NCBI GenBank assembly: GCA_029265905.1
Contig: JAJUGR010000013.1
Location: 1-62,420 of the forward strand
Direction: 5' to 3'
From: Sporomusaceae bacterium
GTDB taxonomy: Bacteria; Bacillota; Negativicutes; Acidaminococcales; JAJUGR01
DNA: 62,420 bases
In this document: positions 18,438-26,106 of the stretch, in pieces
Layout of the letters: each line of letters starts with the position of its first letter
How positions within the stretch are numbered: position 1 is the stretch's first letter
The notes under the pieces: generated by a model
The model's input: only the letters and a program-made list of their open reading frames with translations
Told to the model about the DNA's origin: nothing
Database searches by the model: none
Translations under genes and position numbers: made by a program

Positions 18438-18493
18438 ATAAAAAACGGCTGGCCGAGAAGATGCCTCTTCCCGGCCAGCCGTTTTTTATTCAG
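18434..18493. terminator. Bidirectional terminator, 21-bp perfect stem
   Basis: Arms 18434-18454 and 18473-18493 are perfect inverted copies of 21 bases, with an A6/T6 tract at each outer side of a GC-rich core (CGGCTGGCC). The stop codon of the DUF2225 gene (18435-18437) and the stop codon of the convergent cupin gene (18490-18492) both lie inside the arms. It can terminate transcription from either side. Confidence 0.92.
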
Positions 18494-18837
18494 TCTAAGG
18501 GAAACATGACGACAAGCAGCATTTTAAAGGGGGTGTTGGCCAAGACCGCATGGGGGATGCCGGCGGGCATGACGATGGCGTCGCCGGCTTTGACGACCTG
18601 CGTCTTGCCGCCGATGGTGACGGACGCCTCGCCGTCAAGCGCAACGACGAGCGCGTCGCCGCTGGAGGTGTGGGAGCTGATTTCTTCTTGGGCGGCGAAG
18701 GCGAACAGGGTAACGTTCGCCGCCTTGTTTTGGGCTAATGTCCGGCTGACCACCGTGCCGGGCTGGTATCCGACCAAGCCGGCGAATTGCAGCGCCTGCT
18801 CCAGCTCCAGGTTTTTAAACAGGGATTGTCTTTCCAT
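18490..18837 (-). CDS. Small cupin-domain protein
   Basis: Single-domain cupin of 115 residues. The beta-barrel core is visible: SSHTSSGDALVVALDGEASVTIGGK followed by VVKAGDAIVMPAGIPHAVLA, matching cupin motifs 1 and 2, with histidines at about 56 and 94 that can bind a metal. It begins MERQSLFKNLELEQALQF, a start common to small cupins found near redox or transport genes in anaerobes. Substrate and function cannot be told from sequence. It is transcribed away from tatA and shares the intervening regulatory region with it. Confidence 0.8.
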   Translation of the reverse strand: MERQSLFKNLELEQALQFAGLVGYQPGTVVSRTLAQNKAANVTLFAFAAQEEISSHTSSGDALVVALDGEASVTIGGKTQVVKAGDAIVMPAGIPHAVLANTPFKMLLVVMFPLD

Positions 18838-18888
18838 CGTGCAATCGACTCCTTTTATCGCAATCTAATCTGAACTTGCCTTACCTGC

Positions 18889-18894
18889 AGTATA
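18889..18894 (-). promoter_or_regulatory. -10 element of cupin promoter
   Basis: On the minus strand this reads TATACT, five of six matches to the -10 consensus. A start about 7 bases further down would put the Crp/Fnr-like site centre near -41.5. No good -35 is present, as expected of an activator-dependent promoter. Confidence 0.5.
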
Positions 18895-18915
18895 GCACAA
18901 ACCCGAGCTGGCTAC

Positions 18916-18931
18916 TGTGATTTTTATCACG
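18916..18931. promoter_or_regulatory. Crp/Fnr-family operator candidate
   Basis: TGTGATTTTTATCACG matches TGTGA-N6-TCACA in nine of ten conserved bases. It lies between the divergent cupin gene and tatA, centred about 41.5 bases before the predicted cupin start point and about 56 before the predicted tatA start point. The regulator is not encoded in the window. Confidence 0.6.
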
Positions 18932-18944
18932 GTACAGCTTTTTC

Positions 18945-18973
18945 TTGCCGCTGGGGCGCAAAGCGGGTAGAAT
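18945..18973 (+). promoter_or_regulatory. Promoter for tatAC
   Basis: TTGCCG and TAGAAT are separated by 17 bases, four and five matches to consensus, placed 45 bases before the tatA start. Confidence 0.5.
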
Positions 18974-19017
18974 GAGAAGAAAACGGCTGATTTTTACAGC
19001 AAAGGGGCGGACGCAGC

Positions 19018-19230
19018 GTGTTTAATATAGGCATGCCGGAGTTGATTCTTATCTTGGTGATTGCGCTGGTTGTGTTCGGGCCGGGCAAGCTGCCGGAGAT
19101 CGGCAACGCGCTGGGCAAGGCCATCCGGGAATTTAAACGGGCCACGACGCAGCCGGCCGAAACGGACGACGAAGCGGCGAAAAAGAAGGCGCCGAAAAAA
19201 ACCGAGGACGATAAAAAGCCGGAAGCGTGA
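19018..19230 (+). CDS. tatA: Sec-independent translocase subunit TatA
   Basis: Pore-forming subunit of the twin-arginine export system, 70 residues. One N-terminal membrane helix (about 5-22), the conserved [20 protein letters not shown] amphipathic helix, and a charged tail rich in Lys, Glu and Ala. It starts at GTG 19018 after AAAGGGGCGG. tatC overlaps its stop by 4 bases, so this is a minimal TatAC system without tatB, the usual Firmicutes arrangement. TatA here must serve both TatA and TatB roles. Confidence 0.92.
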   Translation: MFNIGMPELILILVIALVVFGPGKLPEIGNALGKAIREFKRATTQPAETDDEAAKKKAPKKTEDDKKPEA

Positions 19231-19976
19231 GGCGCGACATGGAGCAGGATCAGGACAACAAAATGCATGACGAGCCCGGCCGCGGCGGCGAGATGACGCT
19301 TGTCGAGCATCTGGCGGAACTGCGCCGGCGGATTATCCGGGTGCTGGCGGCGGTGGCGGCGGCGACGGCGGCCTGCTATGCCGTTATCGACAAGATTATG
19401 CAGTATCTCGTCGCCCCGGCGGGAAAGCTATACTACCTGACGCCGGCCGAGGCCTTCTTCACCTATTTTAAGGTGGCGCTGGTAACCGGGCTGCTGGTTG
19501 CTTTGCCGGTTATCTGCTACCAGGTGTGGGCCTTTTTCGCGCCGGCGCTGACCGGCAAGGAAAAGCGGATCGGGCTGGTTCTGGTGCCGGGGGCGGTCAT
19601 CTTGTTTTATGCCGGAACCGCCTTCGCTTATCTGCTGGCGCTGCCGGCGGCTGTGCGCTTTTTCCTCGGCTTCGCCTCTGATTCGCTTGCGCCGATGCTG
19701 TCCTTGGGCGGCTACGTGTCGTTCGTTTTGTCCTTTTGTCTCCCCTTTGGCTTCGTGTTCCAGCTGCCGGTCGTGATGCTGGTGCTGGCGCTGTTCGGAA
19801 TTTTGAAGCCGGCGTTCTTGGCCGGCAAGCGAAAGTACGTCGTTGTCCTGGCTTTCGTGGCGGGGGCGGTCATCTCGCCGACGCCGGACATTTTCGGGCA
19901 GACGCTCTTGGCCTTGCCGATCATCGTCCTGTATGAACTGAGTTTGCTGTTGCTTCGGCTGCTGGTGCGCGGCTGA
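19227..19976 (+). CDS. tatC: Sec-independent translocase subunit TatC
   Basis: Receptor subunit that recognises twin-arginine signals. 249 residues with six membrane segments; the signature [13 protein letters not shown] is near residue 25-37, followed by [14 protein letters not shown] and the late [23 protein letters not shown] motif. The GTG start at 19227 overlaps the tatA stop (GTGA); a later ATG at 19239 in frame is possible. Terminator at 19990 ends the operon. Confidence 0.92.
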   Translation: MRRDMEQDQDNKMHDEPGRGGEMTLVEHLAELRRRIIRVLAAVAAATAACYAVIDKIMQYLVAPAGKLYYLTPAEAFFTYFKVALVTGLLVALPVICYQVWAFFAPALTGKEKRIGLVLVPGAVILFYAGTAFAYLLALPAAVRFFLGFASDSLAPMLSLGGYVSFVLSFCLPFGFVFQLPVVMLVLALFGILKPAFLAGKRKYVVVLAFVAGAVISPTPDIFGQTLLALPIIVLYELSLLLLRLLVRG

Positions 19977-19989
19977 CAATACTGAGCGG

Positions 19990-20032
19990 GCGCCTAAAAT
20001 AGGCTTTGCAACCCTATTTTGGGCGCTTTTTT
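19990..20032 (+). terminator. Terminator after tatC
   Basis: GCGCCTAAAATAGG and CCTATTTTGGGCGC pair (one mismatch/GT) around a 9-base loop and are followed by TTTTTT. Confidence 0.88.
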
Positions 20033-20155
20033 ACTGGCCTGTTGCGAACTGCTTGGGCGATTTTTCTTGCATTATTCAGTCAATTGCAGGAGGAAAATGC
20101 AGTAAATTGGCCGAATAGTAAAATGTATTAAGCATTACATAAGGAGGCTGACATC

Positions 20156-21190
20156 GTGGTTAATAAAAAGAAGTGGGCGGCGCTCGCTATGGCGGCGCTA
20201 TTCTCCGCTGGAGTGCTGGCGGCGGGCTGCGGCGGAGAGAAAAAGGCGGCCGAGAAGAAACCGGAGAAGCTGACGCTCTATTGCGGCCTGATGGAAGACC
20301 ACATGATCAAGACGGTCAAGGAGTTTGAGAAGGATACCGGCATCAAAGTCGAGGCCGTGCGGATGAGTTCGGGCGAGATTTTAGGCCGGATCAACGCGGA
20401 GAAGAATGCGCCGAAAGCCAGCGTCTGGTACGGCGGGCCGGCGGACGGCTTTATCCAGGCCCAGGAATACGGCCTGCTGGACAAATACGTTTCGCCCAAT
20501 GCGGCGAAAATCCCCGATAAGTTCAAGGACAAGGACGGCTATTGGACCGGCATTTATGTCGGGTACCTTGGTTTTTCCTCCAACCAGAAGCTTCTGGCGG
20601 AAAAGGGCGTAGAGGCGCCGAAAACCTGGCAGGATCTGTTGAAGCCGGAGTTCAAAGGGCAGGTCGTCATGGCGAATCCGGGCTCCTCCGGCACGGCCTA
20701 CACGATGCTGGCGACGATGGTCCAATTGCTGGGCGAGGAAAAGGGCTTGGCCTATATGAAGGCCCTGAACGGACAGATCAAAACGTACACGAAATCCGGC
20801 ACGGCGCCTGGCCGCATGGCCGGTCAGGGCGAGTGCACGGTCGGCATTACCTTCCTGCATGATGCGATCAAATACCGCGAGGAAGGCATGAAGGATCTTG
20901 TCCTGACCGCCCCGGCCGAAGGAACCGGTTATGAAATCGGCGCGGTTGCCATGATCAAAGGCGGCCCGGAACAGGAAGCAGCGAAAAAGTTCATCGACTG
21001 GATCTTGACGAAAAAAGCGCAGGAAATGGGCTCCACTACTGGCTCCTATCAGTTCCTGACCAATCCGGAAGCGGCGCCGCCCAAGCAAGCCGCCGAGATC
21101 AAGGATACGAAGCTGATCAACTACGACTTGAAGTGGGCCGGGACGAACCGGGCCAAATTGGTAGAAAAATGGAATGCGGCGGTTAACTAG
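20156..21190 (+). CDS. ABC importer substrate-binding lipoprotein, Fe(III) type
   Basis: Type II periplasmic binding protein of 344 residues. A lipoprotein signal ends in VLAAGCGG, followed by a Lys/Glu-rich linker. The mature domain (KLTLYCGLMEDHMIKTVKEFEKDTGIKVE, ASVWYGGPADGFIQAQEYGLLDKY, WTGIYVGYLGFSSNQ, ECTVGITFLHDAI) resembles the AfuA/FbpA group (COG1840) for ferric iron or related anions; the YYxxR-like iron motif is not obvious, so phosphonate or another ligand is possible. GTG start after AAGGAGG. It is the first gene of an importer operon; the large hairpin after it probably favours higher amounts of this subunit. Confidence 0.8.
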   Translation: MVNKKKWAALAMAALFSAGVLAAGCGGEKKAAEKKPEKLTLYCGLMEDHMIKTVKEFEKDTGIKVEAVRMSSGEILGRINAEKNAPKASVWYGGPADGFIQAQEYGLLDKYVSPNAAKIPDKFKDKDGYWTGIYVGYLGFSSNQKLLAEKGVEAPKTWQDLLKPEFKGQVVMANPGSSGTAYTMLATMVQLLGEEKGLAYMKALNGQIKTYTKSGTAPGRMAGQGECTVGITFLHDAIKYREEGMKDLVLTAPAEGTGYEIGAVAMIKGGPEQEAAKKFIDWILTKKAQEMGSTTGSYQFLTNPEAAPPKQAAEIKDTKLINYDLKWAGTNRAKLVEKWNAAVN

Positions 21191-21211
21191 GCTGCCGGCG
21201 CCACAATAGCA

Positions 21212-21252
21212 GCGCAACAAGCCCATCACATGCGGCGATGGGCTTGTTGCGC
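21212..21252 (+). other. Intercistronic hairpin, 16-bp perfect stem
   Basis: GCGCAACAAGCCCATC and GATGGGCTTGTTGCGC are perfect complements around a 9-base loop. No T tract follows. It sits between the binding-protein gene and the permease gene, the usual place for an mRNA-stabilising or partially terminating hairpin in ABC operons. Confidence 0.7.
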
Positions 21253-21283
21253 GCAGGCGGCTAAATGGGGAGTGTGAAGTGCC

Positions 21284-22957
21284 GTGCTAAAAACCAACAA
21301 TGCGGACTGGCAGAAGGTCGTGCGCGATCCGATCCTGCTCGGCGCAGTTTCCGTTGTGATCCTGTCCTTAATCGTGTTTATTGTCTGGCCGCTGTTTGAA
21401 GTGCTGCAAGAAGGCTTCTTTACCTTGAACGGCCGCTTTACGCTGCAATACTATGAAGAAGTGTTCCGCCAGTCGGAGAATATCAAGGTTTTGTCCAACA
21501 CCATCGGACTGGGGCTGTTTGTCAGCTTCATTTCGACTGGCATCGGCTTTTTGTTCGCCTACGCGGATGCGTTCGTCCGGCTGCGGGGCAAGAAAATCTT
21601 CAACATCCTGGCGATATTGCCGATCATTTCCCCGCCTTTTGCCCTGGCGATGTCGTTTATCATGCTGTTTGGGCAGCGCGGCTTTGTCACCAACCGGCTG
21701 CTGGGGATTCCGGACGCGAATGTGTACGGCTTTTTTGGCCTGGCGATCGTCCAGGTGCTGACTTTTTTTCCGGTCGCCTACCTCGTGCTGGCGGGGCTCA
21801 TGCGGCAGATTGATCCGGCGTATGAAGAGGCGGCCCGCAATTTGGGCGCGACGCGCTACGGCACGTTCAAGACGGTTTTGCTGCCGCTCTTGCTGCCTGG
21901 CATTGCGAACAGTTTTCTGCTCGTATTCATCCAGAGCGTCGCTGATTTTGGCAATGCGATGGTGATCGGCGGCAATTTTACGACCCTGGCGGTAAAAACG
22001 TATTTGCAGGCCATGGGAAACTACGACATCAAGGGCGGCACGGCCCTGGCGACTGTCCTGCTGACGATTTCCGTCCTCATGTTTGTGGTGCAGAAGTACT
22101 GGCTGGGCGGGCGTTCATATGTTACGGTCACCGGCAAGCCTTCCCGGCAGCGTGAACTAATCGACGGCCAGACGGAGCGGCTCTTGGTTGGCGTGCCGTG
22201 CCTGCTGATCAGCGCTTTCATTTTTATTTTATACATTCTGATCCCCGTCGGCTCGTTTGTGAAGCTGTGGGGCATCGACTACACCCCGACGCTGCGGCAT
22301 TATGAGTATGTTTTTGATTTGGGGATGAAGCCGATCCTTGACACGACCTGGCTGTCGATCATCTCCATGCCGATCACGGGCGTGTTGGGCATGATCATCG
22401 CTTTTTTGATTGTGCGCAAGCGCTTCCCCGGCCGGGAGTGGGTAGAGTTTATCTCACTTTTGTCGATGGCGATTCCCGGCACGGTTATCGGCATGGGCTA
22501 TGTCCTGGCCTACAACAAGCCGCCGCTGGTCCTGACCGGGACGGCGGCGATTATCGTGCTCTCGTTTGTCTTCCGCAGCATGCCGGTCGGCATCCGGGCC
22601 GGCATGGCGTCCTTGCAGCAGATCGATCCGGCGATTGAAGAGGCGGCGCAGGACATGGGCGCCAACACGTTTAAGGTTTTTACCTCCGTGACGATTCCGC
22701 TGATCAAGTCCGCTTTCTTCAGCGGCCTCCTGTACAGCTTCGTCCGTTCCATGACCGCCGTCAGCGCGGTTATTTTCCTCGTGTCCGCCAGCTACAACCT
22801 GCTGACAGTTTCGATCATGTCCCAGGTTGACGTAGGCCGGATTGGTGTGGCGGCGGCTTACTCGACGGTGTTGATTGCCATCGTGCTGGTGGTGACGGGC
22901 GTGCTCAAATTCCTGCTGGGGCGTTTGGGCGTGGATATTAACGAAGTAAACGGCTGA
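21284..22957 (+). CDS. ABC importer permease, fused double-module (FbpB/AfuB type)
   Basis: Inner-membrane permease of 557 residues made of two homologous BPD transport modules. Each carries an EAA loop that docks to the ATPase: EEAARNLGATRYGTFKTVLLPLLLPGI (about residues 183-209) and EEAAQDMGANTFKVFTSVTIPLI (about 453-475). About twelve membrane helices are expected. Such fused permeases are the rule in Fe(III) and some phosphonate/thiamine importers. GTG 21284 start. The ATPase gene follows after 8 bases. Confidence 0.88.
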   Translation: MLKTNNADWQKVVRDPILLGAVSVVILSLIVFIVWPLFEVLQEGFFTLNGRFTLQYYEEVFRQSENIKVLSNTIGLGLFVSFISTGIGFLFAYADAFVRLRGKKIFNILAILPIISPPFALAMSFIMLFGQRGFVTNRLLGIPDANVYGFFGLAIVQVLTFFPVAYLVLAGLMRQIDPAYEEAARNLGATRYGTFKTVLLPLLLPGIANSFLLVFIQSVADFGNAMVIGGNFTTLAVKTYLQAMGNYDIKGGTALATVLLTISVLMFVVQKYWLGGRSYVTVTGKPSRQRELIDGQTERLLVGVPCLLISAFIFILYILIPVGSFVKLWGIDYTPTLRHYEYVFDLGMKPILDTTWLSIISMPITGVLGMIIAFLIVRKRFPGREWVEFISLLSMAIPGTVIGMGYVLAYNKPPLVLTGTAAIIVLSFVFRSMPVGIRAGMASLQQIDPAIEEAAQDMGANTFKVFTSVTIPLIKSAFFSGLLYSFVRSMTAVSAVIFLVSASYNLLTVSIMSQVDVGRIGVAAAYSTVLIAIVLVVTGVLKFLLGRLGVDINEVNG

Positions 22958-22965
22958 GGTGACTG

Positions 22966-24051
22966 ATGATGTCTACTATCGGAACAAAGAAAGTGTCCAT
23001 TCAAAATTTGGTTAAGATCTATCAGCAGCCGGGCCATAAAACGGTTACGGCGGTTGACGACGTGTCGCTGGAGATCGCCCCGGGCGAATTTGTGACGCTG
23101 CTCGGACCGTCGGGCTGCGGCAAGACGACGATTTTGCGCATGGTGGCCGGGTTCGAAGTGCCTACGGATGGGCGCGTGCTGATCGGCGCGGACGATGTGA
23201 CCGGCCTGACGCCGGATAAGCGGGACACGGCCATGGTTTTTCAAAGCTATGCCCTGTTCCCGCACTTGAACGTGTTTGACAATATCGCCTACGGCTTGAA
23301 AATTAAAAAGCTGCCTGCCGCTGTCATCAAGGAAAAGGTGATGGAGATTTTGGAACTGGTCGGGCTCGGCGAACTGGAAAAGCGCGCCCCCAACCAGCTG
23401 TCGGGCGGCCAGCAGCAGCGGGTTGCCTTGGCGCGGGCGCTGGTGATGGAGCCGGGCGTGCTGCTGTTTGACGAGCCGCTCTCCAACCTCGACGCGAAGC
23501 TGCGCGTCCACATGCGTGCCGAGATCCGCCGCATCCAGCGCAAGATCGGCATCACCAGCATTTACGTCACCCACGACCAAGCTGAGGCGATGAGCATGAG
23601 CGATCGGGTCATCGTCATGAAAAAGGGCAAGGTCGAGCAGATCGGGACCCCGCACGACATATATGCGCATCCGGCGACGGAGTTCGTGGCGGACTTTATT
23701 GGCACGGCGAATATCTTGGACGGGCAGGTGGTGTCAGTGGCGGGCGACGAGGCGGAAGTCGCTGTCTTGGGGACGACTTTTCGCCTGCGCGGCACGCGGC
23801 CGGTTGTTTCGGGGGAAGCGGTGCGGGCGGTTATCCGGCCGGAGGCGGTGGAGCTGCGCGCTAGTGGCGGCCTGCCTGCGGAGGTTCTTTCCTCGGTCTT
23901 CATGGGTTCGTATCAGGATTACCACCTGCGCGTCGGCGGGCAGCTGCTCAGCGTGGTGGATACGAACCCTGCCTTCAAGCGGGTGTTCTGCGAGGGCGAG
24001 CAGGCATTTGTCGGCATCCGCCCCGACAGTCTGCATATTGTGGCGAAATAG
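22966..24051 (+). CDS. ABC importer ATPase, Fe(III)/polyamine (MOI) type
   Basis: Cytoplasmic ATPase of 361 residues. Walker A GPSGCGKTT (about 46-54), Q-loop VFQSYALFPHLNVFDNIAYGL, signature LSGGQQQRVALARAL, Walker B VLLFDEPLSNLDAKLR and H-loop VTHDQAEAMSMSDR are all intact. The C-terminal 110 residues form a TOBE-type beta domain (MFVADFIGTANILDGQV onwards, FMGSYQDYHLRVGGQLLSVVD). Start ATG 22966 or 22969 after GAGGTG. It drives the permease encoded just upstream; a 15-bp-stem terminator follows. Confidence 0.9.
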   Translation: MMSTIGTKKVSIQNLVKIYQQPGHKTVTAVDDVSLEIAPGEFVTLLGPSGCGKTTILRMVAGFEVPTDGRVLIGADDVTGLTPDKRDTAMVFQSYALFPHLNVFDNIAYGLKIKKLPAAVIKEKVMEILELVGLGELEKRAPNQLSGGQQQRVALARALVMEPGVLLFDEPLSNLDAKLRVHMRAEIRRIQRKIGITSIYVTHDQAEAMSMSDRVIVMKKGKVEQIGTPHDIYAHPATEFVADFIGTANILDGQVVSVAGDEAEVAVLGTTFRLRGTRPVVSGEAVRAVIRPEAVELRASGGLPAEVLSSVFMGSYQDYHLRVGGQLLSVVDTNPAFKRVFCEGEQAFVGIRPDSLHIVAK

Positions 24052-24065
24052 CGCCGGATAAGGCA

Positions 24066-24116
24066 GCAAAGCAACCGCCACCCGCCCTGTCACGGCTGGC
24101 GGTTGCTTTGCTTTGG
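24066..24116 (+). terminator. Terminator after ABC ATPase gene
   Basis: GCAAAGCAACCGCCA and TGGCGGTTGCTTTGC form a 15-bp perfect stem around a 16-base loop, ending in CTTTGCTTT. The T tract is imperfect but the stem is very stable. Confidence 0.75.
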
Positions 24117-24185
24117 CAGCGTTGAAACAGCTTAAGGTAAGTAAAATAATAGTACATTATTGGTGTGATCTCCAGTTGCTTCCGC

Positions 24186-24191
24186 TATAAT
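24186..24191 (+). promoter_or_regulatory. -10 element before secreted-protein gene
   Basis: A perfect TATAAT lies 49 bases before the start of the secreted-protein gene. The best -35 (TTGGTG, 24160) is 20 bases away, so the promoter is only probable. Confidence 0.4.
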
Positions 24192-24239
24192 AGGGGGTAG
24201 AACAGGTACGCTGTGGGCGGATGGGAAGGAGAGCGCATT

Positions 24240-25037
24240 ATGATGCGGATGTTAGGCAAATCCATGCTGCTTTGGCTGCTGGTGTTAGGCTGTTTGAATG
24301 GTTCGGCGGCAGCGGAGCCGTTGCCGGAGTCGGACTCGGGGTATGAAGTGATTGAAAGCGGCGAAGCGGACGTGCTGGGGCGGGGGACGCCGCAGCAGGT
24401 GCAACTGCTGGGCAAAAAGGTTGGCTTCGGGACGGCTTTTTATAAGGACGTTTATCTCAATGTGATGGAGGGGGAGGCGATCATTTCCAGCCTGCCTTTA
24501 GATCAGATGAGCGGCTATTACGGCGTTAGAAAGGCGCTTTTCTTCGGCGACTTTACCGGAGACCAAGTGCCGGAGGTGTTCGTGTCACTGCCGACCGGCG
24601 GCAGCGGCGGCCTGATCAACTACCGGCTGGTTACCTGGCAGGACGGTCAGGGACTGCTCCTGTTCAGCGCCGCGCAAAACCGCGGTCTTGCCTGCACGTT
24701 GACGAGCGCCAACGACTGGCGGTTGCAGGTGAGAACCGAGCAGGGCGGGGCGACGTTGTTCTTAGACGGCGCGGTGCGCCGCGCCGAGTACCGGCGGCTC
24801 GGCTATTTCGACGAGCAAGGGAACGTGCTGAAGCCGCTGCCGGCCTTCGTCGCCCCTTTTGGCTGGCTTGAGCCGGAGGATCGTGACGGCGACGGACATT
24901 ATTTGCTGCGCGGTTGGCAGCAACTGTCGGGGGCTTATCGCGCCGACCAGTTGGGTTGGATTGAATCGCTCTGGCGGTATGAAAACGGAACTTGGAATAT
25001 CTTGAACGTGAACCTGGGGCAGCGGATGATGCCGTAA
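24240..25037 (+). CDS. Secreted protein with Asp-rich repeat-like motif, unknown function
   Basis: 265 residues from ATG 24240, which has AAGGAGAG 6 bases upstream; longer in-frame extension is not supported. A signal peptide (about 1-24, ending GSAAAEP) is followed by beta-rich sequence with FFGDFTGDQVPEVFVSLPTGGSGG (about 100-123) and PEDRDGDGHYLLRG (about 220-233), which look like FG-GAP/VCBS calcium-binding loops. I do not recognise the family. The last third is likely a single beta-propeller-like blade. It ends 21 bases before the lysR gene and may be co-transcribed with it. Confidence 0.6.
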   Translation: MMRMLGKSMLLWLLVLGCLNGSAAAEPLPESDSGYEVIESGEADVLGRGTPQQVQLLGKKVGFGTAFYKDVYLNVMEGEAIISSLPLDQMSGYYGVRKALFFGDFTGDQVPEVFVSLPTGGSGGLINYRLVTWQDGQGLLLFSAAQNRGLACTLTSANDWRLQVRTEQGGATLFLDGAVRRAEYRRLGYFDEQGNVLKPLPAFVAPFGWLEPEDRDGDGHYLLRGWQQLSGAYRADQLGWIESLWRYENGTWNILNVNLGQRMMP

Positions 25038-25058
25038 TCCGGCGAGGGAGGCTGAACG

Positions 25059-25967
25059 ATGGAATTTCATCAATTGCAGTATGTGGTGGCGGTTGCAGAA
25101 GAGCTAAATTTTACCCGGGCTGCCGACAAGGTCAGCGTGAGCCAGTCGACGCTGTCGCACCAGATTGCCAAACTGGAGGATGAATTAGGCATCAAGCTGT
25201 TCGACCGCAGCTCGCGCTCCGTGCATGTCACGCAGGCCGGCGCGGATTTCGTGCGCCGGGCGCGGCTCATGCTGACGGATTTAGTGGCCGCGCAGCAGAG
25301 TATGGAGGCGTTTCGCGGGCTCTTGAAGGGTACCTTGCGGATTGGCACGATCGCCTCAACCGGGATGATTGACTTTGCCAGCCTGCTGGCGCATTTCCAC
25401 CAGCGCCATCCCAATTTGAATTTTGCGGTCAATCAATCCGGCACGTACGGCTTGCTGAAGGACCTGCATGCCGGCGAAATCGACATCGCTCTTACCACGA
25501 GGCCGTCGGACCCCCCCTACGACGAAATCGATTTTACGCATTTGGCCGACGATTACTACGTTCTGGTTGTGCCGCCCACGCACCGTTTTGCCGGACGGGA
25601 CGAGATTGATTTGGCGGAAGCGAGCGAGGAACGGTTCGTGTTTTACTCAGGCTCGGGCAGCCTCTACTACACTTGCATGGCGGCGTGCACGGCTGCCGGG
25701 TTCAAGCCCAACATCGTTTGCTACAGCGATGATGCGGCTACGCGTTTTTCCCTGATTAGCGCCGGCATGGGAGTCGGTTTTTTCCCGCAGGCGGAAGCGC
25801 GTCGCCCGCCGTTTCATGTGGCGTCAGTCCGGCTCAAGCAGACATTAAACAAAGAAATCGTGCTGGCGATGTCGGCGCGCTCGCGGACGGTGCCGGTCGC
25901 AACGGCGTTTTATCAGTTCGCCCTGGAGTGGGCTAGAGACATGGGGCTGGGTAATCCGGGTGCCTGA
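25059..25967 (+). CDS. LysR-family transcriptional regulator
   Basis: 302 residues. The N-terminal winged helix-turn-helix (1-60) reads MEFHQLQYVVAVAEELNFTRAADKVSVSQSTLSHQIAKLEDELGIKLFDRSSRSVHVT, a textbook LysR head. The effector-binding domain spans about 90-295. It lies directly upstream of the aldehyde dehydrogenase gene in the same direction, and a near-ideal LysR box lies between them, so it most likely regulates that gene in response to its substrate or product. The effector cannot be read from sequence. RBS GGGAGG precedes the ATG. Confidence 0.9.
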   Translation: MEFHQLQYVVAVAEELNFTRAADKVSVSQSTLSHQIAKLEDELGIKLFDRSSRSVHVTQAGADFVRRARLMLTDLVAAQQSMEAFRGLLKGTLRIGTIASTGMIDFASLLAHFHQRHPNLNFAVNQSGTYGLLKDLHAGEIDIALTTRPSDPPYDEIDFTHLADDYYVLVVPPTHRFAGRDEIDLAEASEERFVFYSGSGSLYYTCMAACTAAGFKPNIVCYSDDAATRFSLISAGMGVGFFPQAEARRPPFHVASVRLKQTLNKEIVLAMSARSRTVPVATAFYQFALEWARDMGLGNPGA

Positions 25968-25991
25968 AAAGGCGCCTTTTTCTTTTGGCAA

Positions 25992-26014
25992 AACAATCGA
26001 TGCCATCGATTGTT
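25992..26014. promoter_or_regulatory. LysR-type operator (T-N11-A palindrome)
   Basis: An 11-bp perfect palindrome with one central base: AACAATCGATG-c-CATCGATTGTT in halves. It contains ATC-N9-GAT, the classic LysR core. Its centre is about 64 bases before the start point predicted from the promoter at 26032-26060, the usual place for a LysR recognition site. Confidence 0.7.
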
Positions 26015-26031
26015 CGAATGGATAATGTGAT

Positions 26032-26060
26032 TTGCTAAGAATTTTAAAAAGGCGTAAAAT
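26032..26060 (+). promoter_or_regulatory. Promoter of aldehyde dehydrogenase gene
   Basis: TTGCTA and TAAAAT are 17 bases apart. The -35 is weak (4 of 6), as expected for an activated promoter. Confidence 0.5.
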
Positions 26061-26106
26061 TCAGATAAGGTCAAAAAACAGCAAGTGAATTAGGGAGGAA
26101 AGAACA

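Noticed and set aside
20050-20080. Sigma-54-like TTGGGCG...TTGCA before the Fe(III)-type importer
   Set aside because: GG to GC spacing is off by one or more bases and the -24 half is poor compared with the two exact copies at 55605 and 59836.
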